DNA of 64,000 bases from Panopea generosa (lineage: Eukaryota > Mollusca > Bivalvia > Adapedonta > Hiatellidae). This document shows, in pieces, positions 24,800 through 35,587 of the stretch. The first letter of the stretch is position 1. The number at the start of each line of letters is the position of its first letter. A program made the translations under genes and the position numbers. The notes under the pieces were generated by a model. The model saw only the letters and a program-made list of their open reading frames with translations, searched no databases and had not been told where the DNA came from. The stretch is from positions 17,040,787 to 17,104,786 of the forward strand of contig CM055895.1 of assembly GCA_029582155.1 (NCBI GenBank), given 5' to 3'.

Positions 24800-24830
24800 T
24801 AGCGGTAAGGGTCCTCCATGGTTGAGTAGT
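24800..24830 (+). mobile_element. Left piece of a SINE split by the LINE
   Basis: GCGGTAAGGGTCCTCCATGG followed by TTGAGTAGT. Its last 14 bases are repeated at 33313-33326, after which the SINE continues (CTAAGGTGATGTCGTG). Across the junction, TGGTTGAGTAGTCTAAGG resembles the 5' arm of a Leu/Ser-type tRNA. Confidence 0.65.
24817..24830. repeat. Left target-site duplication of the LINE
   Basis: CATGGTTGAGTAGT, 14 bp, identical to 33313-33326. The LINE and everything nested in it lie between the two copies. Confidence 0.88.
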
Positions 24831-25315
24831 GGTTTAAACATATATTATTGCATAATGCACATAGCAAACGGGTTGGGCCACAAGTTCTAGCAACATTAGT
24901 AACGGCCCTCCCCTTTCAATGTACAAATAACATTAGAATCAAGATGGCAATTTTAACAATCAATAGGATGTAAACCAATAAAAATGGAAAGATAAATAAA
25001 GAAAAATAAATAAATTAGGTGAGAAAAAAGAGAGAAAAGACATATGTTCTTAAGTGGTGTCATAATATCGTTCCGGTGAATTGAAGGGCTGCATAAAATT
25101 GGGTATCTGATGCCGAGAGTCAATTGTTGACAAAACGTTTCGTGTCTCTAATGTACTGCTGTACTTGTGTAAATATAAATGTATTTGTGTCACTAGAATA
25201 TGTACTCTTACCAAATAATAACACTCGTGTACTTAAGGGATGAAAACGGCGTGTAAAACGAAAAAGACGAAGTCGTTCATATATAGAATATATATATATA
25301 TACAGTATATATAGA

Positions 25316-25369
25316 ACATTGCATAAAGTAGTGCTCGGCGTCTTCTTTTTCATTACCGCATCCGTCGCA
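25316..25369 (-). other. C-terminal Cys/His motif of LINE ORF2
   Basis: Reads CDGCGNEKEDAEHYFMQC, a CxxC...H...C zinc-knuckle-like arrangement typical of the C-terminus of ORF2 in this LINE group. It is followed by an AT-repeat that shifts the frame, after which the terminal VQQYIRDTKRF segment is readable. Confidence 0.7.
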
Positions 25370-25634
25370 TCTTTCATCAACTGTTAAAGAATTTATAAAT
25401 GTATCAAACTTAAGATGACTACATCCGTTTCTCAAACGAGCGTGGAAAACTGATAAAAATCGACTACCAGTTAGATATTATAATGGTACTATTTGCGTTT
25501 TAAAATACATGTTTGTTATATGAGTTTTAAAAATGGATAAAGTCTCTGAGTTACGAATGTACTCGGGTAGTGTATTCCAAATAGATACGCATGACGGAAT
25601 AAACGAATTTGCAAATTTTTGTGTGTGTTAAAAA

Positions 25635-25952
25635 GACCGCGGCGTGGTCTAATGGTAGAGCGTCTGCCTCGCATGCGGAAGGTCGAGGGTTCAATTCCCG
25701 GCCGGGTAATACCAAAGACTTTAAAAATGGTACTAGAAGCTTCCTCGCTTAATGCTCAGCATTTAGAGGAGAGTTCTAGGTCTGGTCGGCCCGGTATCAG
25801 TATAATGTGACTGGGTGGGATATCATACCATGTGTCTGCGGCATTATACTCCAGTGTGACAGCGCTTAGAATACTGTCTCAAGTAGACACCGTCGCGATA
25901 TGACTGAAAAATTGTTGAAAGCGACGCTAAACACCATACAGCAAACAACAAT
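25635..25952 (+). mobile_element. tRNA-derived SINE (family S2) inserted in LINE ORF2
   Basis: 318 bp. Head has GTGGTCTAATGGTAGAGCG (A box) and GGTTCAATTCC (B box); the 3' end holds AAAGCGACGCTAAACACCA. An 11-bp target duplication TGTGTTAAAAA lies at 25624-25634 and 25953-25963. The LINE reading continues on either side (YNLRNSSDY before, KFANSFIPS after), proving insertion into an existing LINE copy. Confidence 0.92.
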
Positions 25953-26032
25953 TGTGTTAAAAACAACATAATCGGAAGAATTTCGTAAGTTGTAAGGTTT
26001 ATTTACTCCTACTGTTTCTGGAAAAAGAGAAT

Positions 26033-26440
26033 GAATGAATGAATGAATAGGGTTTTACGGCGTATCAACACATTATAGGTTATTCGATGCCAACAGAAAG
26101 GAAGATTCAATGTTCACTCTATATGTAAAAAAACAACAAATTAACATACATGTTTAAAGAAATAAACCAACAAATGAATATGCAGAATGAACCTAGAACC
26201 TTGATACCTGCAGAACTGCAGAGTTTCAGCAAATTCTATTGTATTACTCAAATTGTCGCTTCTTACGACAGGTATGAGCCACAGTGGTCCTATTTTTGCC
26301 ATCACTCATATGGCTCCCTGAAACCACACAGGGGTTGATAATTTAACCACAATAGTGAACATGACAAAAAATTTCGGAGGATTCCTACCCCTCTGCAGAG
26401 ATCGTCAGTGATTCTATTCTTAGCCGGAACCACACGGGCT
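26033..26440 (-). mobile_element. SINE-like element (family S3) inserted in LINE ORF2
   Basis: About 408 bp on the minus strand, ending in CGCCGTAAAACCC-like sequence (here ATACGCCGTAAAACCC) and an (ATTC)n tail. A 14-bp target duplication TGGAAAAAGAGAAT is present at 26019-26032 and 26441-26454. LINE coding sequence resumes directly outside (KTGINPIVY to one side, YNLRNSSDY to the other). I see no clear tRNA-like head. Confidence 0.85.
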
Positions 26441-29290
26441 TGGAAAAAGAGAATATAAACAATCGGGTTAATTCCTGTTTTAAGTTTATATACAATAATA
26501 TATTTTGGATATTTTCTTCTTTCTGATAGCGATAACCATCCGATTTCAGTGTATAAATTATTTACAGAAACCGAACGCATCAAACCAGTAACCACTCTAG
26601 CTGCTTCGTGTTGTATTTGTTCTACAAAGAAAGTATACATTACCTATAAACGTCGACAGGTCAAGGAACAATAAATGTATTGCATATAAATTTTGTATAT
26701 TTATATTTCATCGTATTGTTGAATCAAAAAAACAAACATTTAATTCATTTCAAAGCAAAACAATAAGAAAAAATCAGTCCTTTTTCCATCACATGAATAA
26801 ACTTAGCCAATAATGAAATAATTTTAAAAATCAAAAACGTATATTCTCTTTTTCCTTTCAGTGTAGTTTATCTTTTTCATATTGGGAACAATTATCAAAA
26901 CCAATTGATGCATATTCAAAAACTGGTCGCAGAAATGATATATATATATTTGGTTTAGAGATTTCCGATTTAGAGTTAATTTGATTTTTCGCATCATGCC
27001 TAAAATTTTTGAAGCTGATGAAACACTATTATTTATGTGTTGATGCCATTTTCCATCATGACTAAAAGTAACACCTAAATGTTTATGATGTTCTACAAAA
27101 TTAACTAAAACATTTTTAAACAATACATTCGGATTTGAAACATTTCTATTTAGAGTAAAAAGTATAGCTTCAGTCTTTTTGGGATTAAAATTCACTAACC
27201 ATTGTTTTGCCCACTTTGATATAACGATCAGATCATTAATGATTATACCTTCTAAATCTGTTTAATTTGAAGATGTAAAAGCGAGAGATGTATCATCTGC
27301 AAATATTCGTGTAATACTTAACACATGTTCAGCTATATCATTAATGTAAATGAAAAAGAATAAAAGACCTAACACAGAACCTTGGGGAACTCCGGCAGTT
27401 GTTTCTTTTATTTCTGAAAAACTATTATCTATAAATACTCTTGGTTCACGTTTGTTTAAATAACTGTCGATCCAATTAAGAAGACTACCATTTATACCAT
27501 TTTGCTTTAATTTGAACAAAAGACCTTTTAACCACACGCGATTAAATGCTTTCGATACATTACAGAATACCATACAAGTGAATTGTTTATTATCTATGCC
27601 TTGACACATTTGATGATATATATCTAAAAGTTGGTAAACCGTGGAATGTCCTTTGAGAAATTCAGATTGTAACTTATAAATAAGGTTATTATCAACAAGA
27701 AAATTATATATATGTTTGTACACAATTCTTTCCATTAACTTGCCAGTACAGCTTAACTGTGAAGTTGGTCGATGATTAGACGCCAGGTTTGTTTTACCTT
27801 TTTTGAAAAGTGGCATTACAAGGGCTGATTTTCATAAATCTGGTAATTCATATTTAATTAATGATCTATTAAATAACAGTACTAGAGGTTTAGAAATACT
27901 ATATTTACTTCAAAACTTTGTGACTTATTTTATCATTCCCAACAGATTTGTTAGGGTCAAGGATGTCAGTCGTATCGTCTATTTCAGACTTTGTTATAAT
28001 GATATTAGAAAGAGCATTATAAGTTTTCGAGTTTTCAATTTGAAATGTAATATTAGTTTCATAACTGATTGTTGAAATAGAAATGAAATAGTCGTTCAAA
28101 CGATTTGCCTTTTCTTCGTCATTATAAAAGTAGGATTCCTCCCCAGCGTCTGAGGTTCTTTTTAAGGGGGGTATGGTTTCAGTATTGTTGTTTTCCTTAA
28201 TAATCTCTTTAAGAAGTTTCCAGTAACGTTTTGGATTTGTATTTCTACTGTCTGAAACTAAAGTTTCCATATTATTACAGTACTGTTCTTTAGTATGGGT
28301 TTTCAAATTATTAACTTTGTTTCTTAACTGTTTGTATTTAGTCCAGTCGTCTGTTCTTTGCGTTCGTATTTATTTTGTCCTTTGTCTGTCTCGTAGTCAA
28401 GTTGTCCGTCTGATTTCAGAGTCGTGCCATGATTTGTCAGTAGGTCTGATAGTAATATCTTTGGAGGGAATACATTTTTGCATAAAATCTAAAATTGTTT
28501 CTGAAAAACGTTTACACGCTGCGTTTATGGAAATGTAGGAAATAAACCCCCATTCAAAGTTATTTATCATGTCATTCAGTTTGTCACAATCACCTCTTTT
28601 ATAAAACCAAACTTTTCTAGTTAAAGCACGAGGTGTAAACAGAGAAAATGGGATATAAATATAAGTTGCTTTATGGTCGCTTATTGTATTCGGAACATCT
28701 AAAGTTCCAGAATTGAGAGGTTTATATGTATCTGATATAAGTATTGGATCTATCAGAGTTGATGTAGTTTCAGTTACTCTGGTTGGTTCTGAAATGGCAT
28801 TTGTTAGATTGGTAAGATGATTATTGTCAGCATTTAATTGGTCCTTGTTAATATCGCCTACTAAAACTATATTTTTTGACAAATCAAGAGCTTTTTCAAT
28901 ACATGTGTTAAAATTATTCTAAAATGCTATAGGCGTGTTCGGGGAACGGTATACACAGCACATAAAATATCGGTCCCTTCTGTGCTTGACTTCAACAAAA
29001 ACAGAATCAATTAACGGACATTCTAAGTTTAATCTTCTTTTTGAAATGGGATGATTTGAAACATAGATTAAAATACCACTAGAATGAGCTTTGTTGTCTT
29101 TACGAAATGGGTCTGAGAAACCATCTAAATTAATATACATATTTGCAATTTCATCAGTTAATGGAGTTTCAGTAAAACAAAGTATATCAAAATCAATAAA
29201 ATTATTTTTTATGTAGTTAAACTTGTTTCGAATACTTCGAATATTAATATGTAGAATGGAAATACAGTGTGTGCTCCTATTTTCTAATAA

Positions 29291-29314
29291 AGGACCTGGA
29301 TTCTCGGCAATATC
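29291..29314 (-). other. Degenerate 2A-like motif at ORF2 start
   Basis: Encodes DIAENPGP just after LLSR near the ORF2 N-terminus. The ribosome-skipping 2A consensus is D-V/I-E-x-N-P-G-P; here the Glu at position 3 is Ala. 2A-like sequences at the N-terminus of APE-type LINE ORF2 are known in other invertebrates. Activity of this variant is doubtful. Confidence 0.6.
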
Positions 29315-29350
29315 CCTAGACAAGAGCATAATAACGATTGTAAATTCCAA

Positions 29351-29861
29351 GTTTTAGACACTGTTCAATAAAAAAGCATACGTGACGTGAAACACTTGAA
29401 CGGCATAATGATTGAGTAACTTCAAAAACAACATCAAGAAATACAAGTACAAAGGAATATTTTTAAACATACATGATTTTGACACTGAATGTGTTTTGTT
29501 GTAGAAGTTTCCGATGGTCGCTCTCCATTAGGTAAAATTACAGGAAATACGAATGAGAGCAACCATCTGGAACTAAAACACAAAATCGTCATCTGCCCAA
29601 ACAAAAAACTAAAAAATTGGTTATTGTGATAAACAGCATGAAATTCATTTTATCGTTTGTTTCGGAGCAGACTGGTCTAAACATCATTTTTATAATATAG
29701 TGTGTAAAAAATAAGTACAACATAAAAATATATAGTGAGCAATATTTCAATGACCAATAGCGTATTACTAACTTCGCAGTACTTAGACGTTTAAACAGTA
29801 CTTTCGATTCGTTTGTGCACATATAACACATATTCACGCACACACGCATGTAAATATACAC
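29351..29861. other. LINE inter-ORF spacer, part 1
   Basis: AT-rich sequence between ORF2 and minisatellite H, with no coding resemblance. Confidence 0.5.
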
Positions 29862-31930
29862 ATGTACAGAAGCTTGCAAAGTAGTATACACTGTGCATAC
29901 ACACACACTCCAACATATGTACAAAAGCATGTCATAATGTACAAAGTCTTGCACAAATAGTATATACTGCACATTAACACACTTCAACACAATAATGTAC
30001 AAAAGCATGTCATAATGTACAAAGTCCTGCACAAATAGTATATACTGCACGTACACACACTCCAACGCAATTATGTACAAAAGCCTGTCATAATGTACAA
30101 AGTCTTGCACAAATAGTATATACTGCACATTAACACACTTCAACACAATAATGTACAAAAGTCTGTCATAATGTACAAAGTCCTACACAAATAGTATATA
30201 CTGCACGTACACACACTCCAACACAATAATGTACGAAAGCCTGTCATAATGTACAAAGTCCTGCACAAATAGTAAATACTGCACGTACACACACTCCAAC
30301 ACAATAATGAACAAAAGCCTATCATAATGTGCAAAGTCCTGCAAAATAGTATATACTGCACGACAAAAGCCTGTCATAATGTACAAAGTCCTGCACAAAT
30401 AGTATGTACTGCACGTACACACGATCAAACACAATAATATACAAAAGCCTGTCATAATGTACAAAGTCCTGCACAAATAGTAAATACTGCACGTACACAC
30501 ACTCCAACACAATAATGAACAAAAGCCTATCATAATGTGCAAAGTCCTGCAAAATAGTATATACTGCACGACAAAAGCCTGTCATAATGTACAAAGTCCT
30601 GCACAAATAGTATGTACTGCACGTACACACGATCAAACACAATAATATACAAAAGCCTGTCATAATGTACAAAGTCCTGCACAAATAGTATATACTGCAC
30701 ATTAACACACTTCAGCACAATAATGTACAAAAGCCTGTCATAATGATCACAGTCCTGCACAAATAGTATATACCGCACGTACACACATTCCAACACAATT
30801 ATGTACAAAAGCCTGTCATAACGTACAAAGTCCTGCACAAATAGCATATACTGCACGTACACACTCCAACACAATAATGTACAAAAGCCTGTCATAACGT
30901 ACAAAGTCCTACACAAATAGTATATACTGCACGTACACACACTCCAACACAATAATGTACAAAAGCCTGTCATAATGAACAAAGTCCTGCACAAATAGTA
31001 TATACTGCACGTACACACACTCCAACACAATTATGTACAAAAGCCTGTCATAACGTACAAAGTCCTGCACAAATAGTATATACTGCACATTAACACACTT
31101 CAACACAATAATGTACAAAAGCCTGTCATAATGTGCAAAGTCCTGCAAAATAGTATATACTGCACGTACACACACTCCAACACAACAATGTACAAACGCC
31201 TGTCATAATGTACAAAGTCCTGCACAAATAGTATATACTGCACATTAACACACTCCAACACAATAATGTACAAAAGCCTGTCATAATGTGCAAAGTCCTG
31301 CAAAATAGTATATACTGCACGTACACACTCCAACACAATAATGTACAAAAGCCTGTCATAATGTACAAAGTCCTGCACAAATAGTATGTACTGCACCTAC
31401 ACACGATCAAACACAATAATGTACAAAAGCCTGTCATAATGTACAAAGTCCTGCACAAATAGTAAATACTGCACGTACACACACTCCAACACAATAATGT
31501 ACAAAAGCCTGTCATTATGTACAAAGTCCTGAACAAATAGTATATACCGCACGTACACACACTCCAACACAATAATGTACAAAAGCCTGTCATAATGTAC
31601 AAAGTCCTGAACAAATAGTATATACTGCACGTACACACACTCCAACACAATAATGTACAAAGGCCTGCACAAATGGTATATACTGCATATACACACACTC
31701 CAACACAATTATGTACTAAAGCCTGTCATAATGTACGAAGTCCTGTACAAATGGTATATACTGCACGTAAACACACTCCAACACAATAATAATCAAAAGC
31801 TTGCACAAACAGTATATACTGCACGTAAACACACACTGCAATATAATGATAAATAAAAGTTTGCACAAACAGTATATACTGCACGTACACACATTTCAAT
31901 ACAATAATGTACAAAATATTACACAAATAG
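29862..31930. repeat. Minisatellite H, 78-bp unit, inside the LINE
   Basis: About 26 copies with core CTGTCATAATGTACAAAGTC followed by CTGCACAAATAGTATATACT and an ACACACTCCAACACAATAA segment. The unit is 26 codons and is open in more than one minus-strand frame, producing apparent cysteine- and tyrosine-rich proteins up to 190 residues; these are repeat artefacts. A 208-bp block with a truncated unit (around 30310-30420) recurs around 30518-30630. The right end is more diverged. Confidence 0.94.
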
Positions 31931-32153
31931 AACTACGCGAAGTAGTTTGTTGTGTTTGTACTGTAAACCAGAGTTATCCGTGCAGTTTTTAAAAGACTAC
32001 CTCACATAAAGTCTTATGCACTGGATCGTAGAAAAATATGTACTGTTCACAAAACACAAGTCACCAAGTAAGGGAGTCTATGTGTTCAACAAATAAAATG
32101 GTTTAGTTTTATCTGATCTCACTATGTCAATCGCAAATGTCGTGCGCAGGAAA

Positions 32154-32965
32154 TCAACTGTGGGATTTTGCGTCAAACTTATCGAGGTTAGCAAAGCTGT
32201 TAACGATGGAGCGGGTATAATGGTTATATTCTTTTTGGATAAAAATTCTGCCGTCATATGTCCAAACCTGAGAAATGCACCTGTCCTTCAGTAGTACCCG
32301 AGCGGAACGTTAAATCCTCATTTACAAACACTCGCTTGAAACGATCTTTTGAGGTTAGATCTGTTTTTGTAGAATCGTTTTTGAGCCCTGTAGTTGGTGA
32401 ACTTTATAATTAAAGCCCTTGGTCGGCCAGAAAAAGCAGAACCGACGCGATGGGAACGACCGATGTCTGGTGTCATAATGTTGGCGATGCTAGATGCACT
32501 GATCTCCATAACGATCTGGTCAGTGTTTTCTCCATCAGTCTCGGGGATACCAACGACTTGCAAGCAGTTCCTTCTATTGTTCTGCTTCATCAGACGCTAA
32601 CTCAATTTTTTCAACTTTGTGTCGCAGACGCTCTACTTCATCACAAAGTTTAGAGTTTTCTTTCTCAAGAAGGGTAATCTTCTTGTTGATAGAAAGCGTA
32701 ACACCATCGACGAATGGTTTTACTAGCAATTCTATCTGATCTTTCAGAACATCTTGAACCATGTTGGAGATTCGTGTAAAGTCACTATTAGCAAGGTGAA
32801 CATGTGTGGAAACATTTACATCATTGGTATCAGAAATTTCTGAAATATCAGATCACTGGCCTGTTTAGTTTTCTTTTCAGGATTGATGTCCATATCTGAA
32901 AAGGGTGACGATAGTTCCCTTTTGTTTGTTGAACATACATCAGATTTTAACGGAGTAGAATTCAT
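32154..32965 (-). pseudogene. LINE ORF1 (coiled coil plus RRM-like), broken
   Basis: Starts at ATG 32965 (MNSTPLKSD) and ends at TGA 32154-32156, about 270 codons if frames are joined. In order: a charged N-terminus (MDINPEKKTKQ), a coiled coil (ITLLEKENSKLCDEVERLRH, about 32670), an RRM-like segment of the LINE ORF1 kind (RNCLQVVGIPE, then RPRALIIKFTNYRAQKRFY), VFVNEDLT, and a C-terminal WTYDGRIFIQK segment. Single-base frameshifts separate these near 32860, 32580, 32330 and 32260. Such proteins bind the element's RNA as a nucleic-acid chaperone. It lies upstream of ORF2 in the same orientation and inside the same 14-bp duplication. Confidence 0.8.
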
Positions 32966-33312
32966 CGTGGATAAGACAAAATGAATCGAACTATAGTCTG
33001 CTATATAAAACACTTCTTTAAATATAACTTTGAAGTTGAGAAACACGTGCTACTGCGGGTTTTCAAGTCTGCCAACTATTCATGTCAATGTGAAAACTCT
33101 TTCTATTGTTTTATTGTTCAATTTAAAGTCAGATATAACTCACATTTCTAATGATATAATCCAAATATTCCATCACAATTTTCCTCAGCATGTATTCAAA
33201 AAAATGTTTAGTTTATTAAATACCTATAACACACATACAATATACATTTTCTAAACACACAGCTGCTCCAAAAGAAAATGCGTCCTATGCCATTTTGACC
33301 ACGTGATTTTTT

Positions 33313-33326
33313 CATGGTTGAGTAGT
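33313..33326. repeat. Right target-site duplication of the LINE
   Basis: CATGGTTGAGTAGT, identical to 24817-24830. Confidence 0.88.
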
Positions 33327-33547
33327 CTAAGGTGATGTCGTGTTAAGACCACTTAATCCTCATCACTGAGGTCAGTCACCAAGCTCAGTAAAAACCAATT
33401 ATTTGAGAAATTGTGCCGGATATTTACGGAAGGACGGCGGCCTTACTCAGATTTAATCTAAGGTCTTCCTCCCCCAGTACAACTGGATATATCATAAATA
33501 GCCATTCATATGTTGAACATGGCGTTCAATTTCATTAAAAAACGTAA
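33327..33547 (+). mobile_element. Right piece of the split SINE (family S4)
   Basis: Continues the SINE begun at about 24800. The 3' half holds GGTCTTCCTCCCCCAGTACA, ACTGGATATATCAT and GAACATGGCGTTCAATTTC, matching the SINE tails at 37400-37545 and 61600-61682. Confidence 0.7.
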
Positions 33548-34540
33548 CATAGTGATGGAGTATTTATTAAATTGACCAAATTACAAAGCAATCTGCAAAA
33601 TTACTTTTTTTTGTAGTTTTGTTTTTGTATTATTTTATCATAATGTCGCATCATAAAAAAAGTGTTCACATACCGGGATAATGTTATCAAACATACTTAC
33701 AAAGTGAAAGTAGAAAAAATAATCGGTCATGGTTACTTGAAACATGGTTCCAAGGACACAATGGTGTGCTATTCCATTGCTAAACAGCAAACCGGTGCGT
33801 GCATGTCGTCACAATCACTCAAAATCACGATTAAAACAATGATATGCCGCACGTTTACTGTTTTTTTTTGGTGTGTTGGTAATCTTAAAGTTGATAAATA
33901 CAATGCATGTTTGCTGAAGCTTTATTCTGTTCAAAAAGGTCAATATCAACTTGTGTGTTGCGTTAGTGATATACAGTGATATTTTCATTTATATTATCCA
34001 AGAATGACCTTGACATACATTCAGTGCCAACTTGATTACCAGTTTTGGATCTTTTTGAAGTTATTCCGTTGTATGTTTTAATAAAATTTAACATTTTGCT
34101 TCATTATTTTTCTTTAGTCTGTATCAATTCCGCTGGACTTCCGCGATGATTATTTTTTCTTCTCTCCAGAAAAAAAACCAACCACTCAAGCACCAAAGCT
34201 AATGTAATATTGACTGCGAAAACATATGCTCAGAATTTATTGTGATCATTAGAATATGTTCAGCGAACGAGGTTAGCTGGTTAACACGCTACCAAAGTAT
34301 TGGAACCAGGAAGCCTTCTGTTAACTGACATGTGGGCATATCTGTAAAAACTCATTTTTATGACTTACTGACCTACTTATTTAAGATCTGATACATTGTA
34401 AAAAAAATTATCCTTACGCTAAATAAAAAAGAGCACAGTGTTAAAAAGAATAGCCACCACATCCTGTGCGAACAATAACGATTTTTTGCTTTTATAACTT
34501 TTATAGCGTTGGGACCATCCCGGAATAATTTTTAAAATTA
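33548..34540. other. No gene recognised
   Basis: A plus-strand open frame of 105 codons (33662-33979) has no recognisable domain. Degenerate tRNA-like traces occur around 34270-34310 (AGGTTAGCTGGTTAACACG, GGAACCAGG) but lack a convincing B box. Confidence 0.4.
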
Positions 34541-34544
34541 AGTA

Positions 34545-34689
34545 AAGTCGAAACAATGAAACAACGATGATGAAAAGTCGAAACAACGAAACTACGATGG
34601 TGAAAAGTCGAAACTACGATGATGAAAAGTCGAAAAGTCGAAACTACGATGGTGAAAAGTCGAAAAGTTTTGTTGTTTCGACTTTTCAC
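34545..34689. repeat. Minisatellite I (~22 bp) ending in a hairpin
   Basis: Several short units with GGTGAAAAGTCGAAA and ACTACGAT. The last unit forms a perfect 14-bp inverted repeat with the following sequence: GTGAAAAGTCGAAA (34652-34665) and TTTCGACTTTTCAC (34676-34689), with a 10-base loop. Confidence 0.8.
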
Positions 34690-34748
34690 AATCTTACTCC
34701 CTTCGTTTCAAGTTTCGATTTGCATTAATTTAAAAAATATACTGCGAT

Positions 34749-34775
34749 GCCCCCCCCCCCCCCTCCCCCACCCCC
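34749..34775. repeat. Poly-C tract
   Basis: C homopolymer with single T/A interruptions. Confidence 0.85.
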
Positions 34776-34840
34776 TTGGACTCGGAACGCTCGCCCAACT
34801 AGCTGTCTTAAAACAATTAGTCAAAACTCAGTTCTACTGA

Positions 34841-35320
34841 GAGTTGATTTTTAAAATTAGATATAAACGTCAAATATATTTTATCAAGGTGACACAGCAA
34901 CTTGAAGGCTTGAAGAGATTTGTTTGTGAACCCTATATAAATACTTTTTTAAATTCAGATAAAATTGTATTGATTTAACAAAATGAGATATTATTTGTGT
35001 ATTAAGAAGGTGATGAACTCTTAAGTATCTGAAAACAATACGCACATCCTATACACAAACGCTAAACAACTCACTAATGCAAGTCACTCTTGGTTGTAGA
35101 GCTGCGAGCGTTTATGCTGTATTGACTTAATTTGTCTGAATGGACGACTTACTGTCAAGGGCGCTACATGAGTGATGGTAAGTGTAGGAGTATAGTGGCT
35201 ATTACATGATGTATCAGGCAATACTTTGGCTATCTGCTGTTATTGATTATACCGAAGTTCTGCAAGTATTGTATGTTTATAAATGTGTTGTTTCTAAGTA
35301 TGAAGCTTTCATGCCTACTT
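34841..35320. other. No gene recognised
   Basis: AT-rich; nothing identified. Confidence 0.4.
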
Positions 35321-35324
35321 TCAT

Positions 35325-35515
35325 CCATTCATTCGTTCATTAGTTCGTTCGTTCGTTTGTTCTTTCGTTTGTTCGTTCGCTAATTGATTCGTTTGTTCGT
35401 TAGTTGTTTGTTCGTTCTCATTTGTGCGTATACGTTCTTTTATTCGTTCTCTTCTTCGTTTCTTTGTTCGTTCATTTTCGTCGTTCATTCATTTGTTCCG
35501 GCGTTCATTCACTTA
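35325..35515. repeat. Degenerate (GTTC)n tract
   Basis: Imperfect GTTC/ATTC/GTTT tetranucleotides giving false low-complexity open frames. Confidence 0.85.
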
Positions 35516-35539
35516 CATATAATGACTGTTATAAGAATA

Positions 35540-35544
35540 TATAT

Positions 35545-35584
<40 letters not shown>
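35540..35584. repeat. (AT)n microsatellite
   Basis: AT dinucleotide tract. Confidence 0.9.

Positions 35585-35587
<3 letters not shown>

Larger units (their letters stand above)
25120..29350 (-). pseudogene. LINE ORF2: APE endonuclease and reverse transcriptase, broken
   Basis: Domains in order: an N-terminal 2A-like motif; an APE-type endonuclease (ILHINIRSIRNK, CFTETPL, VLVGDIN, SDHKATY) over 29290-28600; a linker with WTKYKQLRNKVNNLK; reverse transcriptase 27900-27000 with MPLFKKGK, FCNVSKAFNRVW (motif A), AGVPQGSVLG (motif B), IFADDTSL (motif C) and HKHLGVTFS; the thumb-side segment IQHEAARVVTGLMRSVSV near 26600; KFANSFIPSCVSIWNTLP near 25600; and a C-terminal CDGCG...H...C motif near 25340. 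Defects include in-frame stops at 28919-28921, 28397-28399, about 27832 and 27262-27264, frameshifts near 27905 and 26945, an AT microsatellite shifting the frame near 25300, two SINE insertions, and about 240 bp of unrecognised sequence at 26623-26860. The first catalytic Asp of motif A is Asn. The open frame begins at a TTG codon; the first ATG is 7 codons later. Confidence 0.88.
24831..33312 (-). mobile_element. Two-ORF CR1/L2-group LINE with nested insertions
   Basis: A minus-strand non-LTR retrotransposon framed by a perfect 14-bp target duplication. In element order: 5' untranslated part (33312-32966), ORF1 (32965-32154), inter-ORF spacer containing minisatellite H (29862-31930), ORF2 (29350-25120), and 3' untranslated part (25119-24831) ending in GTTTAAAC without poly-A. 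Later SINE insertions at 25635-25952 and 26033-26440 carry their own target duplications. Removing the two SINEs and the minisatellite leaves about 5.7 kb, the usual size of a complete two-ORF LINE. Both ORFs hold frameshifts and stops, so this copy is dead. The clade is inferred from the APE-type endonuclease, the RT motif style, the C-terminal Cys/His motif and the lack of poly-A. Confidence 0.85.

Noticed and set aside
29589..31856. Cysteine- and tyrosine-rich open frames on the minus strand of minisatellite H
   Set aside because: The 78-bp unit is open in several frames; the apparent proteins are repeat translations with no unique domain.
34262..34330. Degraded tRNA-like sequence (AGGTTAGCTGGTTAACACG)
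   Set aside because: Lacks a credible B box and a SINE body.
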